Shown: positions 20,536 to 33,212 of the stretch, piece by piece
Layout: the number at the start of each line of letters is the position of its first letter
Position numbering within the stretch: position 1 is the stretch's first letter
NCBI GenBank assembly: GCA_977017575.1
Contig: CDRNVI010000138.1
Span: 1 to 64,000, forward strand
Direction: 5' to 3'
DNA: 64,000 nucleotides
DNA from: Paramoeba atlantica
Taxonomy: Eukaryota; Discosea
The notes under the pieces: generated by a model
What the model was told of the DNA's origin: nothing
Database searches by the model: none
What the model saw: only the letters and a program-made list of their open reading frames with translations
Made by a program: the position numbers and the translations under genes

Positions 20536-23500
20536 TCATTTTTGGAGAAAATGTGTTACTTGTTGAAGCCAATCAAATTTGTGGTAATGGGCGACTGTCT
20601 CCAAAATATGAAGACTTTCTTGAATGCTCTCTCGAGTTTGTAATAATACAAATGTTCCAGAACAAGCTGGACATGTTTCTGCAACATCTTCAGCTTTCAC
20701 CATTCGGCATTTGTTACAGGCAAGATCCTGTTTTTTTTTTGTGTGAAAAAAAGAGAAAAAAAAGAAGAAAAGAGAAAAGAAAAAAAAAAGAAAAGAGAAA
20801 CAAAAGAATTTTTGCAAACCTGAAGTTGATAAGCCATCGAGAGTTGCTGGGCTGTGGTGACCAACCGAAGTTGAATTGCGGATGTGTCATACGGATGTCG
20901 ACAATGACGACACCTCCATTTCCCAGCAAGTAAAAGAGGATCTCGAAGAAGATCAAGATCACAATTGGATGAACAAAATGTGCACATAACATCTGATAAA
21001 ACATAAGATGGACATGGGTTTGTGAACATTGACTCAGCGGAATATTCAGGAACATTCAACATCCGAAGCAATTGTGAGTGCATCACATGAACTCGCTGTT
21101 CAGATTCCGGGTCAAGTGCCAACACATGACAGACAGATTTAACAAATTCGAGTCCCCAATGGAAATCTTTCTTGCCGAGATGATAGGCCATAATCTTGTG
21201 TTCTGGAGGCCATTCTTCTTTTGATGATGATGAGTCATCAGAATTGAGAGACAAGCTATTTGTACAACTTCGGTGAGATGGGAGTGCTTCGAGAACACCC
21301 ATCATTCGTTGGGAGACTGAATGAAACAATTGATCTAACTCACCGCTAATATCAGAAGAGGAGGACTTAGCGCCTTTTTTTCTGGTTGTCGCCAACTTTT
21401 GAAATCGAAAAACACTGAGACAGTATTGAGCAATTGTTGCCAAAAAGAACTCTTGCAAGCGGGATGGAAGATAATCTGCAATATTCCAATGAGCAACAAC
21501 ATCCACACCATCATCAAGATCGCCACCACCATCAGCCCTTTCATCAGGAAGTAGAAAAGAAGGTTGCTGCTTTTGTGATGACTTGTCTCCCAAACTCCCA
21601 ACCACACCACCATAGTTATGTTGATCCATAAACACAAATACTTCCCACATTCTGGCAATTTCAAAAGATACAAATTCAAGAGCATTATCTTCTCCGATAT
21701 TTCCAAGAACAAAATCCATGTAGGCTCGAGCATCGGAAAGAGTTTGCTTATTTGTTGCAATAATCAAATGATTAAAAGAAGCAGATACAACTTCTGCACC
21801 AAGTGTTCTCAATCGACGAACAAGCCTTGAATATACTTTTTTCATTTGGAGATTGAGCAAGTGGTGCAAGGCTGCATCATAGAACTTTGAATAAGGGTTC
21901 GACAACCATCTGAAACAGTGATCGATCAACATGTCAACTAATGAACGATACTGGCTATTCCCAGAACCGACATCACGAAGCCAATGGGAGACAAGCTTGT
22001 TCACCATCTCGAGAGCAGGGAGCAATGGAGAAGCACCATCTTCAGCAAGATCAGTTTCAGTTAGACTGTTCAGCTGCAAAATTGTATTGACTGCGACATT
22101 TCGGACTGTCAGTTCCACTGTAATATTGCGGTAGGCTTTCGGAACGCAAATGGTTGGGCGAACAAAGTCATCAAAGGCCAATTGTGCCACCACAGCATTG
22201 TCATCTTGTTCAATTTGACCAACATCAGCTCGAACTGAAGGAGAATACCACAGCAAGAAATTATTTGCTTTCAACAAACGAGCAAATTGAATATCAGCCA
22301 AAAACACTGGATGGTCTGTCTGGAGATTTGCAATTGGGACTTCAGCATAACGCGCACAGAGGAGTTGTCGAACAAGCCAATTACTTGATTCCCTCTGTCG
22401 ATTCACTAAATAGGCTGCCGCTTGGTTCTCCCACTGAATTGCTGGATACATATTATCAACTTGGTTTCCGGGAACTTCAACAACAACCATTCGCTCTAGC
22501 TCCGAGATATGTCGACAAACAGATGCTCGATCCATTGTGGACTGCCACATAAGCAACCTTGGTGCAATTTTATTTCGCAATGTTTCAAGTTCTTTCTGAA
22601 GAGCTGATAAAGCAGCATCAGCATCTGTGAAAGTGCGAATTTCTGCTTTTGCAGTCCAACCGAATCGTCGTAACGAGCGGACAATCGCTCGTTCAGACTC
22701 CTGCCGAGCTGATCTGACAGAAGCACCATTAATGACAAGAATAACAGCTTCCATTGAACCATCAGGTCCCGTGGGTGAAAACAATCCAATGAGCCCTCGT
22801 GTCATTCGAGCAGCAAACGAAAAGTAGACATACAAAGTATCTTTCAAAGAGAAGTCTGCTATGTAGTCATGAAGCTCTTCACTTTCATGACTCGCAGCAA
22901 CACCATATCTTTGCAATTCAGAGAGAGAGAACGAGAAAGAAGACGAATTTGGATCCGCCATGCGAGCCTTTCTTGCTGATGGCGTTAACCCACAAACACA
23001 TCCGAGTTGAAGAAGTGCACGAGTGACCAATGGGACGTTGGTCTCATAAACAGCATGGATGTCAGGTTGAGAAAAAAGCGCACCAAGTGTTTTTTGGTTT
23101 GCTTCATAGGACTCTTCATCCATTTCCACCTGTTTTTTTTTCAACAAATCAATAAAAAATAAATGATATTGAATATTAAACTAACTAACTCATTGATTTT
23201 TTTTTGAAAAAAAAAACACAAAATTAAACCTCAAGAACTTCAATTTCACGACGACCACCACGAGGAATGCGGCACTTGACTGGTTTCCCACATTGAAGAC
23301 GGTCTACAGTGGGACCATCATCAGCATGAACATAAAAGATACGAGGAACATGGACACGCAGATCATACACTTGACCATGAATAAGAGCCCAAACTCGAAG
23401 GTGTCCAGGGCGATTTGTGGGAATAATTTGCAAAATATGCCACGGAGCTTGCCAGACAAGCGATACCTGGCGATCCAGATAGGCACCAACTCCGAAACCT

Positions 23501-26500
23501 GCTCCTTTTCGAAGAAGCCCCAAAGAACGGGGCACTGGGCGTCCTTGATCAAGACAACGGATCAATTGCTCCTTCTTTTGTCGTTTCAACTGCCTCTGAA
23601 TCTGCCATTTCGTTTTCATCCATTTCAACCATCTATCATGCTCATGCTCAGGGGGCATCTTTCCAAGTAACACCAACTGTTGTTCAAGGCTCACCAATGT
23701 GCTGCTGCCTGTTGCTGTTGCAGGCTTTCTCTTACCACTCCCTTGCAAGGAATAACTTGTGGTGGGAAGAATTGCCACCTCTGTCCCAGAGGAGGGAGTT
23801 TCATCCTTTTTCGATGTCGACACCAATCCACCCATAAGCTTTCCAAAGGTGTCTGTGAGAGAGCGTTGTGTGTTTTGTGTGCGCTGTATTCGACGTTTTA
23901 ACCAATCAGGGTGAGGAACTCGAGGCGCAGGGTTTTTGACGTTCTGAAGGGCAGCAGGAATGGTGATAATCTTACGGACAGCCCCTCCAAGTCGATCAAT
24001 ATAATAATCCCAGTCCACAATATCTCGTAAGTTTGTTGAACAACGAGGATCTTTTGTCCATTTGCGGAGATAATGACTTGCACGATCAGTATCAGCTGAA
24101 AAGATTGCCACAGGAATGGCTCTCTCTGCCACAGGAGCACCATTGGGTTGCCGAGAAATAATAAACTTGCATGCTAGACCTTTTTTCTCAACCATTTGAG
24201 AGCCCAAAAATTCAGCAAGGCGCCTTGCTGTACACAAGGCTGTCGATTTCTGTTTGTTATATTCACCAAGCGCTCGGGACATGACTGATGAAGACGAAAT
24301 TAAATCTAATAACTCATCATCCCCCATTTGTTCTCCCTTTTGATACAAGATATCTAACCAATGATTTGCCACCTAGAAAAATAAAAACAAGAAAAGAAAG
24401 AAAAAGGTTTTGTGAGGTTTTTTTTTTGAAAAAAAAAAAGATTGCAAAATTACCTGGGCGACAGCTTGATAACACTCAGAAAGAGAAGTCCCTTTCAAAA
24501 ACTGCTCAAACACCTGAGCTTGGAAAATCTTAATTAATCTCAACTCTCCACGACGTTTTAATTCAAATCCTTTGAGCTCAGCCAAGCTCCCATCTGGAAA
24601 AAACACAGCATATCTTTTTTTGAGCTTTTTCCCCTCCTCCGTGCTTGCAGGGAGGATCATTGCTTTATAGGGTCCATCAACCTTCAAACAAAATATTATT
24701 AATGATATTTTTTTTTGGTTTTTTTGGGGGGGGGAAGAAAGGAAGGAAAGAAAAGAACAAAAAATTCTTTTTTTAAAAAAACCTCAAAGAAAATAGAATT
24801 CTCAGCCCGGGTCGAATATGTACCACTCGCAGGATCAAGAGTCTGATACTGATGATTGGTAAATCGCTGTTGAACCATCTGATTGAGCAATACACAAGGA
24901 TAAGAAAACACAACTTTCTTGGGAGTTGGTGTTGCATCTTCTTTTCCTTCAGGAGGTGGGATCAAGGCTCGAATCTCGAAGTTCTCAGGGAAAGAGTTTG
25001 GAAGCATACACCAAATACCATCAGTGTCCAACTCAAGTGGTCGACCCACTTTCTCAACAAACACTCGCGCCTCCTTAATGATTGCGGCTCCAGTGTGAGT
25101 CACAATACCAGCCATCTCCATACTGGACCACCGAGAACCTTTCCTCATCACATAACCATAGAAAGAATTCAAAATACATTTGTGAGCCAACTGTAGTGAG
25201 TCAAAAAGCACAACCATCTTTTTGGCATCTGTGATAGTATCCAAATTATTTTCTGCCAAACCCTCTTTTAGTTTTCCTTGCCAACGTTTCAAGCTCCCTT
25301 TATACTCGTACCGGCGATCTCGAAAAGCTCGAACTGTATCAACATAGAACGGGTTCTCTCTCATACAAACAGTTGCGGTGCGCTTCTCGGACTGAACGTT
25401 ATGTGTTTTCTTGTATGTTTTACGGGTAAATTCATTGAGTCTCTTCTTAAAAATAGATTGTTGTTGCTTGGCTGGAAGTTGCATAAAAGGGACAAGGTCT
25501 TCTGTTGACGCGTCAGAGCTATTTTTGGAAGAAGAAGACCATTTTGAAGAAGAGGACGAGGATGAGGACGAGGAAGAACCAGCTGTTTTTTTACCTTTGT
25601 TGTAGAAGCTTTTGCCAGTTGATGTAGAGGGTGCACTAACAGTAGGAGCAAAACGTTCATAGACCAAAGAAGACCGAATTGCGGCTGTTTCATTTCGATT
25701 GGCTGGAGAAAAATCACCACGCCATACCCAATCCATAACTCGCTGACAACTAGAATCCGGTCGATTATGATCACAAGCAGCACATGTTGCAGCATCGACA
25801 ACGGCAGAGGGTTGGAGACGATTGGTAAGAATGATATTCGGATACATCGCACCGACATCCAAGTGATAAATAAGAGGTGTCTCTTGGCGACGTGGTCGAT
25901 CTCTTAAATCTTCAAGTAACTTCTTAATCGCTCCATAAACGTCATCATAGTTGGTAACATGGCTCATTGAAAGACTGTTTTCAACCTCAATCGCAAATTG
26001 AAGTACCGCTGGGAGTTGATCAATCATTTCTTGACAAGTATCAGAACAAAGATTAAACTTATAAGGAAGATCAGAACGAAAGACTCCGGATTCAATGGCT
26101 TCCACATGCCCACCAATATATGTCTCAGACTCTAATAAATGCCCATTCCACGTTTTATCAAGAGGTTCAGTTCGTTTGTTTGGAAAAATAATATTGGCTT
26201 GAAAGGCTTCTACCATCAGCAAAGTCTCACAAAGGGTTCCACTTCCTTTTCGCAAAACATCATCTGGGTTCATTGGAATAATTGTACAGAGTGAATAGAT
26301 AAATGGGTGCACATACTTCTGGTATAAATAGTATGTCGCAACAGCATCGGAAACTGAGTAGGAAGCCATCATTTGTGGTCGTTCAGAGGCATAAGGGACC
26401 ATTAGCTCAGGATCAATCTCCAGAGGATCGAAACCAAGCTTCGCTTTCGCTACAGCTTTCAAACCCTGACTTCCTTGAGGCAAATAAGAATCACGTTTGA

Positions 26501-28029
26501 CCCAAGCGAAGGCGTCAAGATGAGATGCGAAACGGCAACGATATTCATCATTGGCATCTTTGTAAACTCCAATTAATTGTCGCATATCCATCCCATGAGC
26601 CTTGGCTCTGGCCTCAACGAAAGGCCAATCGAAAAAATCACCGTTGAACGTCACAAAAACATTTGGACGATATGTTTGAATGTCAGAAACGAATCGTCGA
26701 AGCAAAGCAGCTTCATCAGGTTCGTTGTACACAGTAAACATTCCTTCAAACTCAGGTTTTGGTGTAAATTCAAAATCTGTTTGGTTTCATATTTTAAAAA
26801 TAGAAAGGGAAGTAATAAATAGATATTGTACAGAAAAACAATATTTCTAGGAAATGAAAATGAATGATGAGAGAACCTTCGATATCCTCAGAAACGACCG
26901 AGCGATTAGTAATCAGAAAACCTTCACCGTCTATCATATAAGAAATCATCATGATTGAATCAACTTCAGCATCAGGAAATTTAAGTGGTAATTTTGTGGT
27001 CTCAATATCAAATGCAAAGACCTGAAAGAGAAGAAAGAGAAGAAAAAGAGAGAAAAGAGAGAAAAAAGAGAATTGTTAAAAAATTCTTTCCTTTAGCAAA
27101 AAAAAAAGAAGAATATTTCTCTGAAAGAATTATCCAAGAAGAATCAAAAAATATCTTTTCAAAACCTTTGGCTCGCCTCGAGTAATCAAATCTTCCCTTC
27201 TCTTTAGTTGAACATCGCCTGTGTTTTACAATAAATAAAAATAAAAAAATGTCTTTTTTTTTGATGAAAAATGAAAAAATTGAAAAAAAAATGAAAACAT
27301 ACCATGAACCAGAGAAACTTCATACCAAAGACCGACACGGTATTCCAAGTCAATCGCAGTTCGAATGTAATAAGGGACATCATATTCTCGAATATCCTCA
27401 ATCAACTGTTCAGCATTCACAACATTTTCCTCTTTCTTTTCAAAAACATCAACTTCACCAGACGCCTTTTTCTGGTTACGAGCAACAATGGGAGCAAGAA
27501 TCGCCCTGGCAGCAACAAGATCTTGAACAGTATGGAAAGAAACTCTCAAATATTTCTTTTGCAAACCAGACAAATGATTTTTAAGATCAAGATCTTCTTT
27601 GCTATTGTACGATAACGAACCGATCCGAGGCAATCGTCGACGTAAAATGGCCTCAACGTCACGGAGCGCTCCGTTCTTTACCCCGACGTAAAAATAGGGT
27701 TCGTGTGGTACTGTTGCTTTAAATGTTCTTCCATCTTCTTGAATGAAATACAAATCTAAACATGATTTTAGTGCTCCTGTCTCAGAGTCAGGTTGCAGAG
27801 TTGGATGCATATTCATTAACCACCCCAATTTCTTGTTGCTTTCATCAACTCCAAAACGGACAAATCCAAAACGAGCATCCAAGGCATCTTCTCGGATGAC
27901 CTTTTCTCTCATTTCATTTAATCTTTCTTCTGGGGTTTTCGATTCAAAACCCCCCTTACTCATCCCTTTCGATCCCTTCGATCCACCCCCATCTTTCCAA
28001 GAAGTCTTCTTTCTCTTTCGATAAGACAT
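20536..28029 (-). CDS. POLE: DNA polymerase epsilon catalytic subunit
   Basis: The gene runs from ATG 28029 ([16 protein letters not shown]) to the stop at 20536, with several short introns. Domains appear in the order known for Pol2/POLE. The N-terminal domain is followed by a proofreading exonuclease with intact motifs [15 protein letters not shown] and [11 protein letters not shown]. The B-family polymerase has motif A ([18 protein letters not shown]), motif B ([15 protein letters not shown]) and motif C (ELDTDGIW). A Cys cluster ([13 protein letters not shown]) fits the Fe-S site described in yeast Pol2. The long inactive C-terminal half follows, with two zinc-binding modules ([12 protein letters not shown] and CNKCRMV..CPACSG). 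An extra serine-rich insert (about 25500-25600) follows the Fe-S region. It synthesises the leading strand at replication forks. It shares a 135-bp upstream region with the divergent HAD gene. Confidence 0.97.
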
Positions 28030-28164
28030 TTTTTCAAAAAAGAAAAGAAAGGACAAAACTCAAAAAAAAGAAGTAACGGTCAAAAAAAAAGAACATCTCC
28101 CAAGAATCTTGTTCGCCAAGACTTTTTTTCAAAAAACTGGAAAACAACACAACATACAAACACC

Positions 28165-29021
28165 TTGTGTGAGGAGAATAAGAATAAGAATCATAATATG
28201 CAACATACAACCTCTCCTCCTGGAAATGTTCGTATGGTTGTCTTGGATGTGGGTGGTGTGATCGCTGGAAACTTACATTGGTATCGTGAAATTGAAAAAC
28301 TCCTTCCTTCTTCTCACCAAATGGAATTGATCGAAAAAGAAAGACAAATCCAGTGGAACAAGATCAAAGTTGATGAAAGTATCTCTGTCGAAACTTTTTG
28401 GGAAACCATTCTTTCAGCTGGAGGTCTTCAGGGGAAAATATCTTGGCAACAATTGGACAACTCTTTCCGGGAACAATTCATGATCTTTCCTTCAGTTGTT
28501 TTGTTGATCCAAACTCTCCATTCTCGAGGATACACCGTGGGAGTGATCTCCAACCACGCAAGAAGTTGGTTTGATGAAATTTTTGATAAATTTCGATTAT
28601 GGGACCTTTTCCCAAACAAAGACCTGATAATTGTTTCTTGTGCAACACGAAGCGCCAAACCAAGTCCAGAAATTTTTCAAACTGCAGAGAAGGAATTCAA
28701 AAAAGTTCATCCTAATCTGCAACCAAATGAAATTGTATTTGTTGGTAAGAATTCTCTCCTTTGTTTACCTACTCTTTTGTTTCTCTCTCTTCCTTATCAT
28801 TTCTCCTTTCTCTCGACCTTCTCTAAAGTTTTTTTTTTCTTTAAAATTTACTTTGATTTTATCAAGATGATCAATTCAAAAACACGGATGCATGTACGAA
28901 ACTGATGGGTTGGCATACAATTCTGTTCAATCACGAAAAAGAAAGCTTCGAAAATCTCAGTGAAAAACTAGAAAAACTCGGAATCCAAATGATTCCAAAG
29001 GAGGAATCAGAACAACCTTGA
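28165..29021 (+). CDS. HAD-superfamily hydrolase
   Basis: ATG 28165 is used here; MQHTTSPPG at 28198 is an alternative start. Haloacid-dehalogenase motifs are all present: motif I LDVGGVIAG, motif II VISNHA, motif III Lys in SAKPSPEIF, and motif IV VFVDDQFKNTDAC. Motif IV is completed only by removing an intron (about 28745-28867), which joins GTTG to ATGATCAATTC. The helical cap between motifs I and II is of the small class I type seen in epoxide hydrolase N-terminal and alpha-D-glucose-1-phosphate phosphatase-like members. The C-terminus reads KLEKLGIQMIPKEES and stops at 29019-29021. It is probably a soluble phosphatase; the substrate is unknown. Confidence 0.85.
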
Positions 29022-29257
29022 AAAAACAAAGAAGGAGAATTGAAAAAATTTAGAAAAAAAAAAAGAAAAAGAAAAAAGAAAAATCTTTGGCATTATTTTT
29101 GATATTGAATTGGGAAGAATTTTATGGACGTTTTGATTGATTAAAATTGTGATTGGATCGAAAGGAGAGAAGAGAAGAGAGGGAATGGGAATCAATGAGA
29201 GAGTGGAGCTTTTTGTGAATCGAACACCATACAATCTCATATTTTCTTTGATCTCCT

Positions 29258-29788
29258 TCAAATATAAGTTGGAGAAGTCAAAAGAGCGATCCCAAAAGAA
29301 GCGGTGGCCATGGTCAAAACACAGTTGTAAAGAGGGGGAGCACGAGTAAACAAGAAGAAGGCACAGACAAAGACAGCTGCAAAAAAGTTGGCATTGATAA
29401 TAACAATTGACTTTGCAGCAGCTTCACGGGAAGTCGCAACTTCTTGTTCGGATTTCAGAGCACCTTTTCGACTTTTTTTCTTTGATCCTTCTTGAGCTTT
29501 CACGACAACATTGGTCACAAGGTGTTCTCTTTCTGAAAGAAGATGTCCCTTTCTTGTGTAGGCTGAGTTTCGGTAACCGTATTGCAAAATCAAACCAGTG
29601 AAGAGTGCCACAAATGAAAAAAAGAAGATGTTATCAATCAAATCCAAGTTGAACATAGTCACATAGAGAGAAATTGGGGCAATGGAAGTGACAAGAGCAT
29701 TAAAAAAGAAAGCAACTTTCTCTTTTGTTGTGATTTTGTAAGAGCTCACAAAACGATCGAGGAAAGCATGGTCTTTGTCGTCAGCCAT
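29258..29788 (-). CDS. SSR3: Translocon-associated protein gamma subunit (TRAP-gamma)
   Basis: An apparently intronless frame of 176 codons starts at ATG 29788 (MADDKDHAFLDRFVSSYK). Two N-terminal hydrophobic helices (KVAFFFNALVTSIAPISLY and NIFFFSFVALFTGLILQYGY) precede a charged cytosolic loop with REHLVTNVVVK. A second helical pair follows (NANFFAAVFVCAFFLF and YNCVLTMATASFGIALL). Length, four-helix topology and loop match the gamma subunit of the TRAP complex, which binds the ER Sec61 translocon. The upstream region contains a GCGTCGCGCC/GCGCCACGTCGC cluster at about 29876-29908. Confidence 0.88.
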   Translation of the reverse strand: MADDKDHAFLDRFVSSYKITTKEKVAFFFNALVTSIAPISLYVTMFNLDLIDNIFFFSFVALFTGLILQYGYRNSAYTRKGHLLSEREHLVTNVVVKAQEGSKKKSRKGALKSEQEVATSREAAAKSIVIINANFFAAVFVCAFFLFTRAPPLYNCVLTMATASFGIALLTSPTYI

Positions 29789-30296
29789 TTTTTGCGCGAA
29801 AGAGAGAGAGAAAGAAGGTTTTGAGAGGGAGAGGAGAGTTTTCTCTTGGCGTCTTTTTTCTGTCCTTCTTTTTTTGGCGTCGCGCCAAAAAAAAGCGCCA
29901 CGTCGCAAAAAAGTGTCTAAAGTTTGGGTTCAATTTGAATTTTTTTTGAATTCCCAATTTGAAAAGGGCTCTATTTTTTGAAATTCCTTTTTTTTTTTTT
30001 CCGTTTCTTTTTTTTTTTTTGGCACAACAACCTCGCCTCGAACACATCCCAACACAACAAACTCTTTCTCCGGGTTTTGTATGGTCTTTCTCGATTCTTC
30101 TTCCTCTGATCATCAACAACTCCTCTCCTCAAAAAATCCTTTCTTAATTTTCGCACTTCTCTCTATCACTTTTACGTTATTCCCCAGTTTCTTTCATTTT
30201 CTTTTTCAAACGTTTCATTCAGTGAACAATAATTCCCCTCGCCACCAAAACAAAAAAAAGAGACATCGAAAAAGACAAAGAATAGTTCAAGGAGAG
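29789..30296. promoter_or_regulatory. Divergent intergenic region between SSR3 and NTM1
   Basis: This 508-bp gap separates two genes transcribed away from each other. It contains an unusual CG-rich cluster (about 29876-29908) with two GCGCC copies, T-rich tracts at 29940-30020, and an open stretch in frame with NTM1 from ATG 30081. No RNA gene was seen. Confidence 0.4.
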
Positions 30297-31423
30297 ATGA
30301 GCCAGTTTGTAGATTCTGCTTCAAAGAAATCATTGGATGATATTCTCAAAGATAATCCTGAGTGGTATGAAGAATCAGGTTTTTTTTTCCTCATTTTTTT
30401 TTGTGTGTCTTGTTTTTGTTGTTCGTTATGTTTGAATTCCCAAACTTTGACTTTTTTGTTTTTTTTTGTATCCCACAATCCAACAAGACACTTTTTTTTG
30501 TGTTTTGTTTTTGTTCATTGTTCGTTGTTCGTTGTTCGTTGTTCGTTGATCGTTATGTTTGAATCCCAAACTTTGACTTTCTTGTTATTTTTTGGTGTCC
30601 ACAAGTCAATGAATACACCTTTTTTTTGAATCCACTTTTTGTTTTTCAGAAAAATATTGGGCGACTCAAAAACCAGATGAAAATGATATGCTTGGGGGTT
30701 TGAAGGTTGATGGGATTGATATCGTGACGTCTAAAAAGTTTCTTTCAAAATTTTTCAGTCCTATTCAAAAGAGAAAAAGAGAAGATGGTCTCATGAATCT
30801 CAGAGCGGTTGATTGTGGAGCTGGGATTGGGAGGATATCTTTCAAACTTTTATTGAATTTCTTTCCCAATGTTGATCTTGTTGAACCAAACAAAGACTTT
30901 CTTCAAACTGCCAAGATGACGGCTGTTCAAAAGAATGTCAAAGAGAGATGTGATTTTATCTGCACTCCACTCCAAGGTGCTTCCTTTCCGGAAGATCATT
31001 ATCATGTTGTCTGGATTCAATGGGTATGAAAAACAATTTTTTTTTTATTGTTTTTGTTGTTGTTGTGGATTTTTTTTTCTTCAAAAGAAAAAAAAAGATA
31101 TGTAACAAAAATCTTGTCAAAAAATTTTGACTTATTTATTTTTTCTTTTTCAGGTGATTGGGTATTTAACAGATGAGGATCTCGTTAAATTTTTTCAGAT
31201 GGCCAAGCGAAGTCTCAAATCAGATGGTCTCATTATTTTGAAGGATAATGTTTCTTCCTCTCCTGGAGATTTTATTTATGACGATCAAGATAAGAGTCTT
31301 TCTCGATCCCTCGAGCATTTCCAAACACTCTTTAAAAAGTGTGATTTGACAATTGTTCAAATGGAAAGGATCCAAGGATTTCCAAAAGACTTACTACCAA
31401 TTTATTGTTTTGCCCTTCGATAA
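30297..31423 (+). CDS. NTMT1: Alpha N-terminal protein methyltransferase 1
   Basis: ATG 30297 opens MSQFVDSASKKSL. Two introns (about 30379-30648 and 31024-31153) separate three exons. The protein has the NTM1/METTL11 signature: EKYWATQKPDENDMLGGL near the start, SAM motif I VDCGAGIGRISFKLL, the acidic residue in VDLVEPNKDFL, VVWIQWVIGYLTDEDL (the WxxWxxxYLTDxD signature), and a C-terminal ILKDNVSS strand. It methylates the alpha-amino group of proteins whose N-terminus is exposed as X-P-K/R. An in-frame ATG at 30081 would add 72 residues including a hydrophobic segment (FLIFALLSITFTLFPSFFHF). The family length favours 30297. Confidence 0.93.
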
Positions 31424-31533
31424 CTTAAAAAAAATCCCAAAAAAAATCCCAAAAAAAATGAAGAAAAAAAAAAACACTCTCTCTCATTCTTCTCTCATTA
31501 ATGGCTCAAAAAAACAAACAAAAATCTTCCTTT

Positions 31534-32231
31534 TCACGAGGAGGATTCTTCTTGTTTTTTCTTGAAGTCAGAAATTGCAGCTTTGATCGCATCTTCAGCA
31601 AGCATCGAGCAGTGCAATTTGACAGGGGGAAGCGAAAGATGTTTTGCAATCTCTGAGTTCTTAATCTCCAGACACTCATCTTTTGAAAGAAGAATGAAAA
31701 ATCAGAATATTTGTTGAAAAAAAAGGAAAAGAAAAGGGAAAAAAAATCTGGGTAATACCAATAGTCTTTCCTTTGATCATTTCTGTGACCAAAGAACTGC
31801 TAGCAATTGCTGAGCCACATCCAAAAGTTTTAAATTTTGTGTCAGTAATTGTCTGGGTGTCGATATCCACCTGAGAGAAAAAAGAAAGACAAAAAAAAAG
31901 ATCAGGAAAAAGAGGAGAGAAAAATTCTCTCATTTTGATTTGAAGAGGAACCTGAATTTGAAGTTTCATAACATCACCACAAGCAGGAGCTCCAACTAAT
32001 CCTGTACCAACCTCCAAAGATTTTTTATCCAGACTGTTTATCCAAACATGATGAACAAAGAGAAACAAACACACACAAAAAAAAGGCAAAAATTTTTTTT
32101 TTTGAAAAAAAAAAAAGAGGAGACCTTCCAACATTTCGGGGGTTTTCATAGTGATCAATCACATTCTTATGATAATACCTCGCAGCAGAAAGGGAAACTT
32201 GGTTTCGAGAAAGAAACAATCCACGAATCAT
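31534..32231 (-). CDS. ISCU: Iron-sulfur cluster assembly scaffold protein
   Basis: ATG 32231 opens MIRGLFLSRNQVSLSAARYYH, an Arg/Ser-rich and acid-poor N-terminus typical of a mitochondrial targeting sequence. The mature IscU fold follows: VIDHYENPRNVGSLDK, then GAPACGDVMKLQI, KFKTFGCGSAIASSS and LHCSMLAEDAIKAAI, giving the three conserved cluster-ligating cysteines and the Asp next to the first. At least three introns interrupt it; the first is spliced between GGAAG and TCTGGAT. It acts in mitochondrial Fe-S cluster assembly with a cysteine desulfurase. The stop is TGA at 31536-31534. Confidence 0.96.
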
Positions 32232-32606
32232 TTTTTGTATTCTTGTTCTTTTTACGTTCGCCACAAAGAAAAAAAGGAAAAAAGAAAAAAAAAAATGACC
32301 CCCTTTTTTGATTTTCCAAAAAAGGCGAGATCAATTTTTTTAGGTTTCTAATTTTTATTTATATTCGAATCGATTTATTTTGTCGTTTTAGATAGTTGGA
32401 AATCTGATGGAAAACTCCTCAAAAAGAACCAAAAAAAGAGTTTGACGCCAAAAAAAAAAAGGTTGTTGTGCGAAACTTTTTCTTTTTTTTCGCAAAAAAC
32501 GAAACAAAAGAAAGAAGAAGAAGAAACTCTCTCTCAACTCTCTCTCTTTTCTCTCTCTTCTCTCTCTTTCTTGAAGGATCCAAGCTCGATTTTTTTTGGT
32601 TTTTTG
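32232..32606. promoter_or_regulatory. Divergent region between ISCU and the USP gene
   Basis: This 375-bp gap lies between divergent genes. It carries TCAATTTTTTTAGGTTTCTA at 32331-32350, identical to a block upstream of the lipase gene at 20407-20426. The USP side is CT-rich (32527-32570). No gene was seen. Confidence 0.4.
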
Positions 32607-33212
32607 ATGGCGGATGAGCGAGGGGCCAAGTATTTGATTGGAGCTGATGGGAGCCAAGCTTCTCTTTCTGCAGCAAGAGAGGTTTTTTTTCTTCTTTTAT
32701 TTCTTTTTATTCTTAAGATATTATACAATATATTCTTTTTGTTTTTTTCTTTCTCTTTCTTTTTCTCTTAATGAACAAGATCTTTTTTGTTGTTGTTTCT
32801 TTCCCAAAAAAAAAAGGTAGCACGAATCGCTCGACCAAACGACAAAGTCTTTCTTTTAACTTGCATCCCACCAACAGACCCATCCATTCTTGCAATTTGT
32901 TCAACAACATCACTCCCCCAACTCCCCAAAAAAGATTCTGTTTCTGATTTCCACAAACCCTATCTCGAAATATTTGAGAAAGATAGAAAGGAAGAAGAGA
33001 GAGTTGTTGTTGAGAGTTTGGTGAGAGAGGGGGATGCAAGAGAGGTGATTTGTACCATTTGTTTGCAGTTGTATATTGATGTTTTGGTTTTGGGGACGAG
33101 GGGGAGGAGTGGTTTGAGGAGGTCTCTTCTTGGTTCTGTTTCTGATTATTGTTCTAGGCATTCTCCTTGTGCTGTTCTTCTTGTGAGAGAGAAGATGGTT
33201 TTGAAGCATTAG
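32607..33212 (+). CDS. Universal stress protein (UspA) domain protein
   Basis: ATG 32607 opens MADERGAKYLIGADGSQASL. An intron (about 32683-32817) separates the first strand-helix from the rest. The second exon contains RPNDKVFLLTCIPP, a variable middle, DVLVLGTRGRSGLRRSLLGS and SPCAVLLVRE. The GxxGx(9)G[ST] nucleotide-binding pattern is present, so the protein is probably of the ATP-binding USP class. It is one small alpha/beta domain. The 3' end from about 33066 is repeated twice more downstream in decayed form. Confidence 0.92.

Noticed and set aside
21335..21760. 141-codon minus-strand frame overlapping POLE
   Set aside because: Alternative frame of the POLE C-terminal coding exon, which is clearly the real one.
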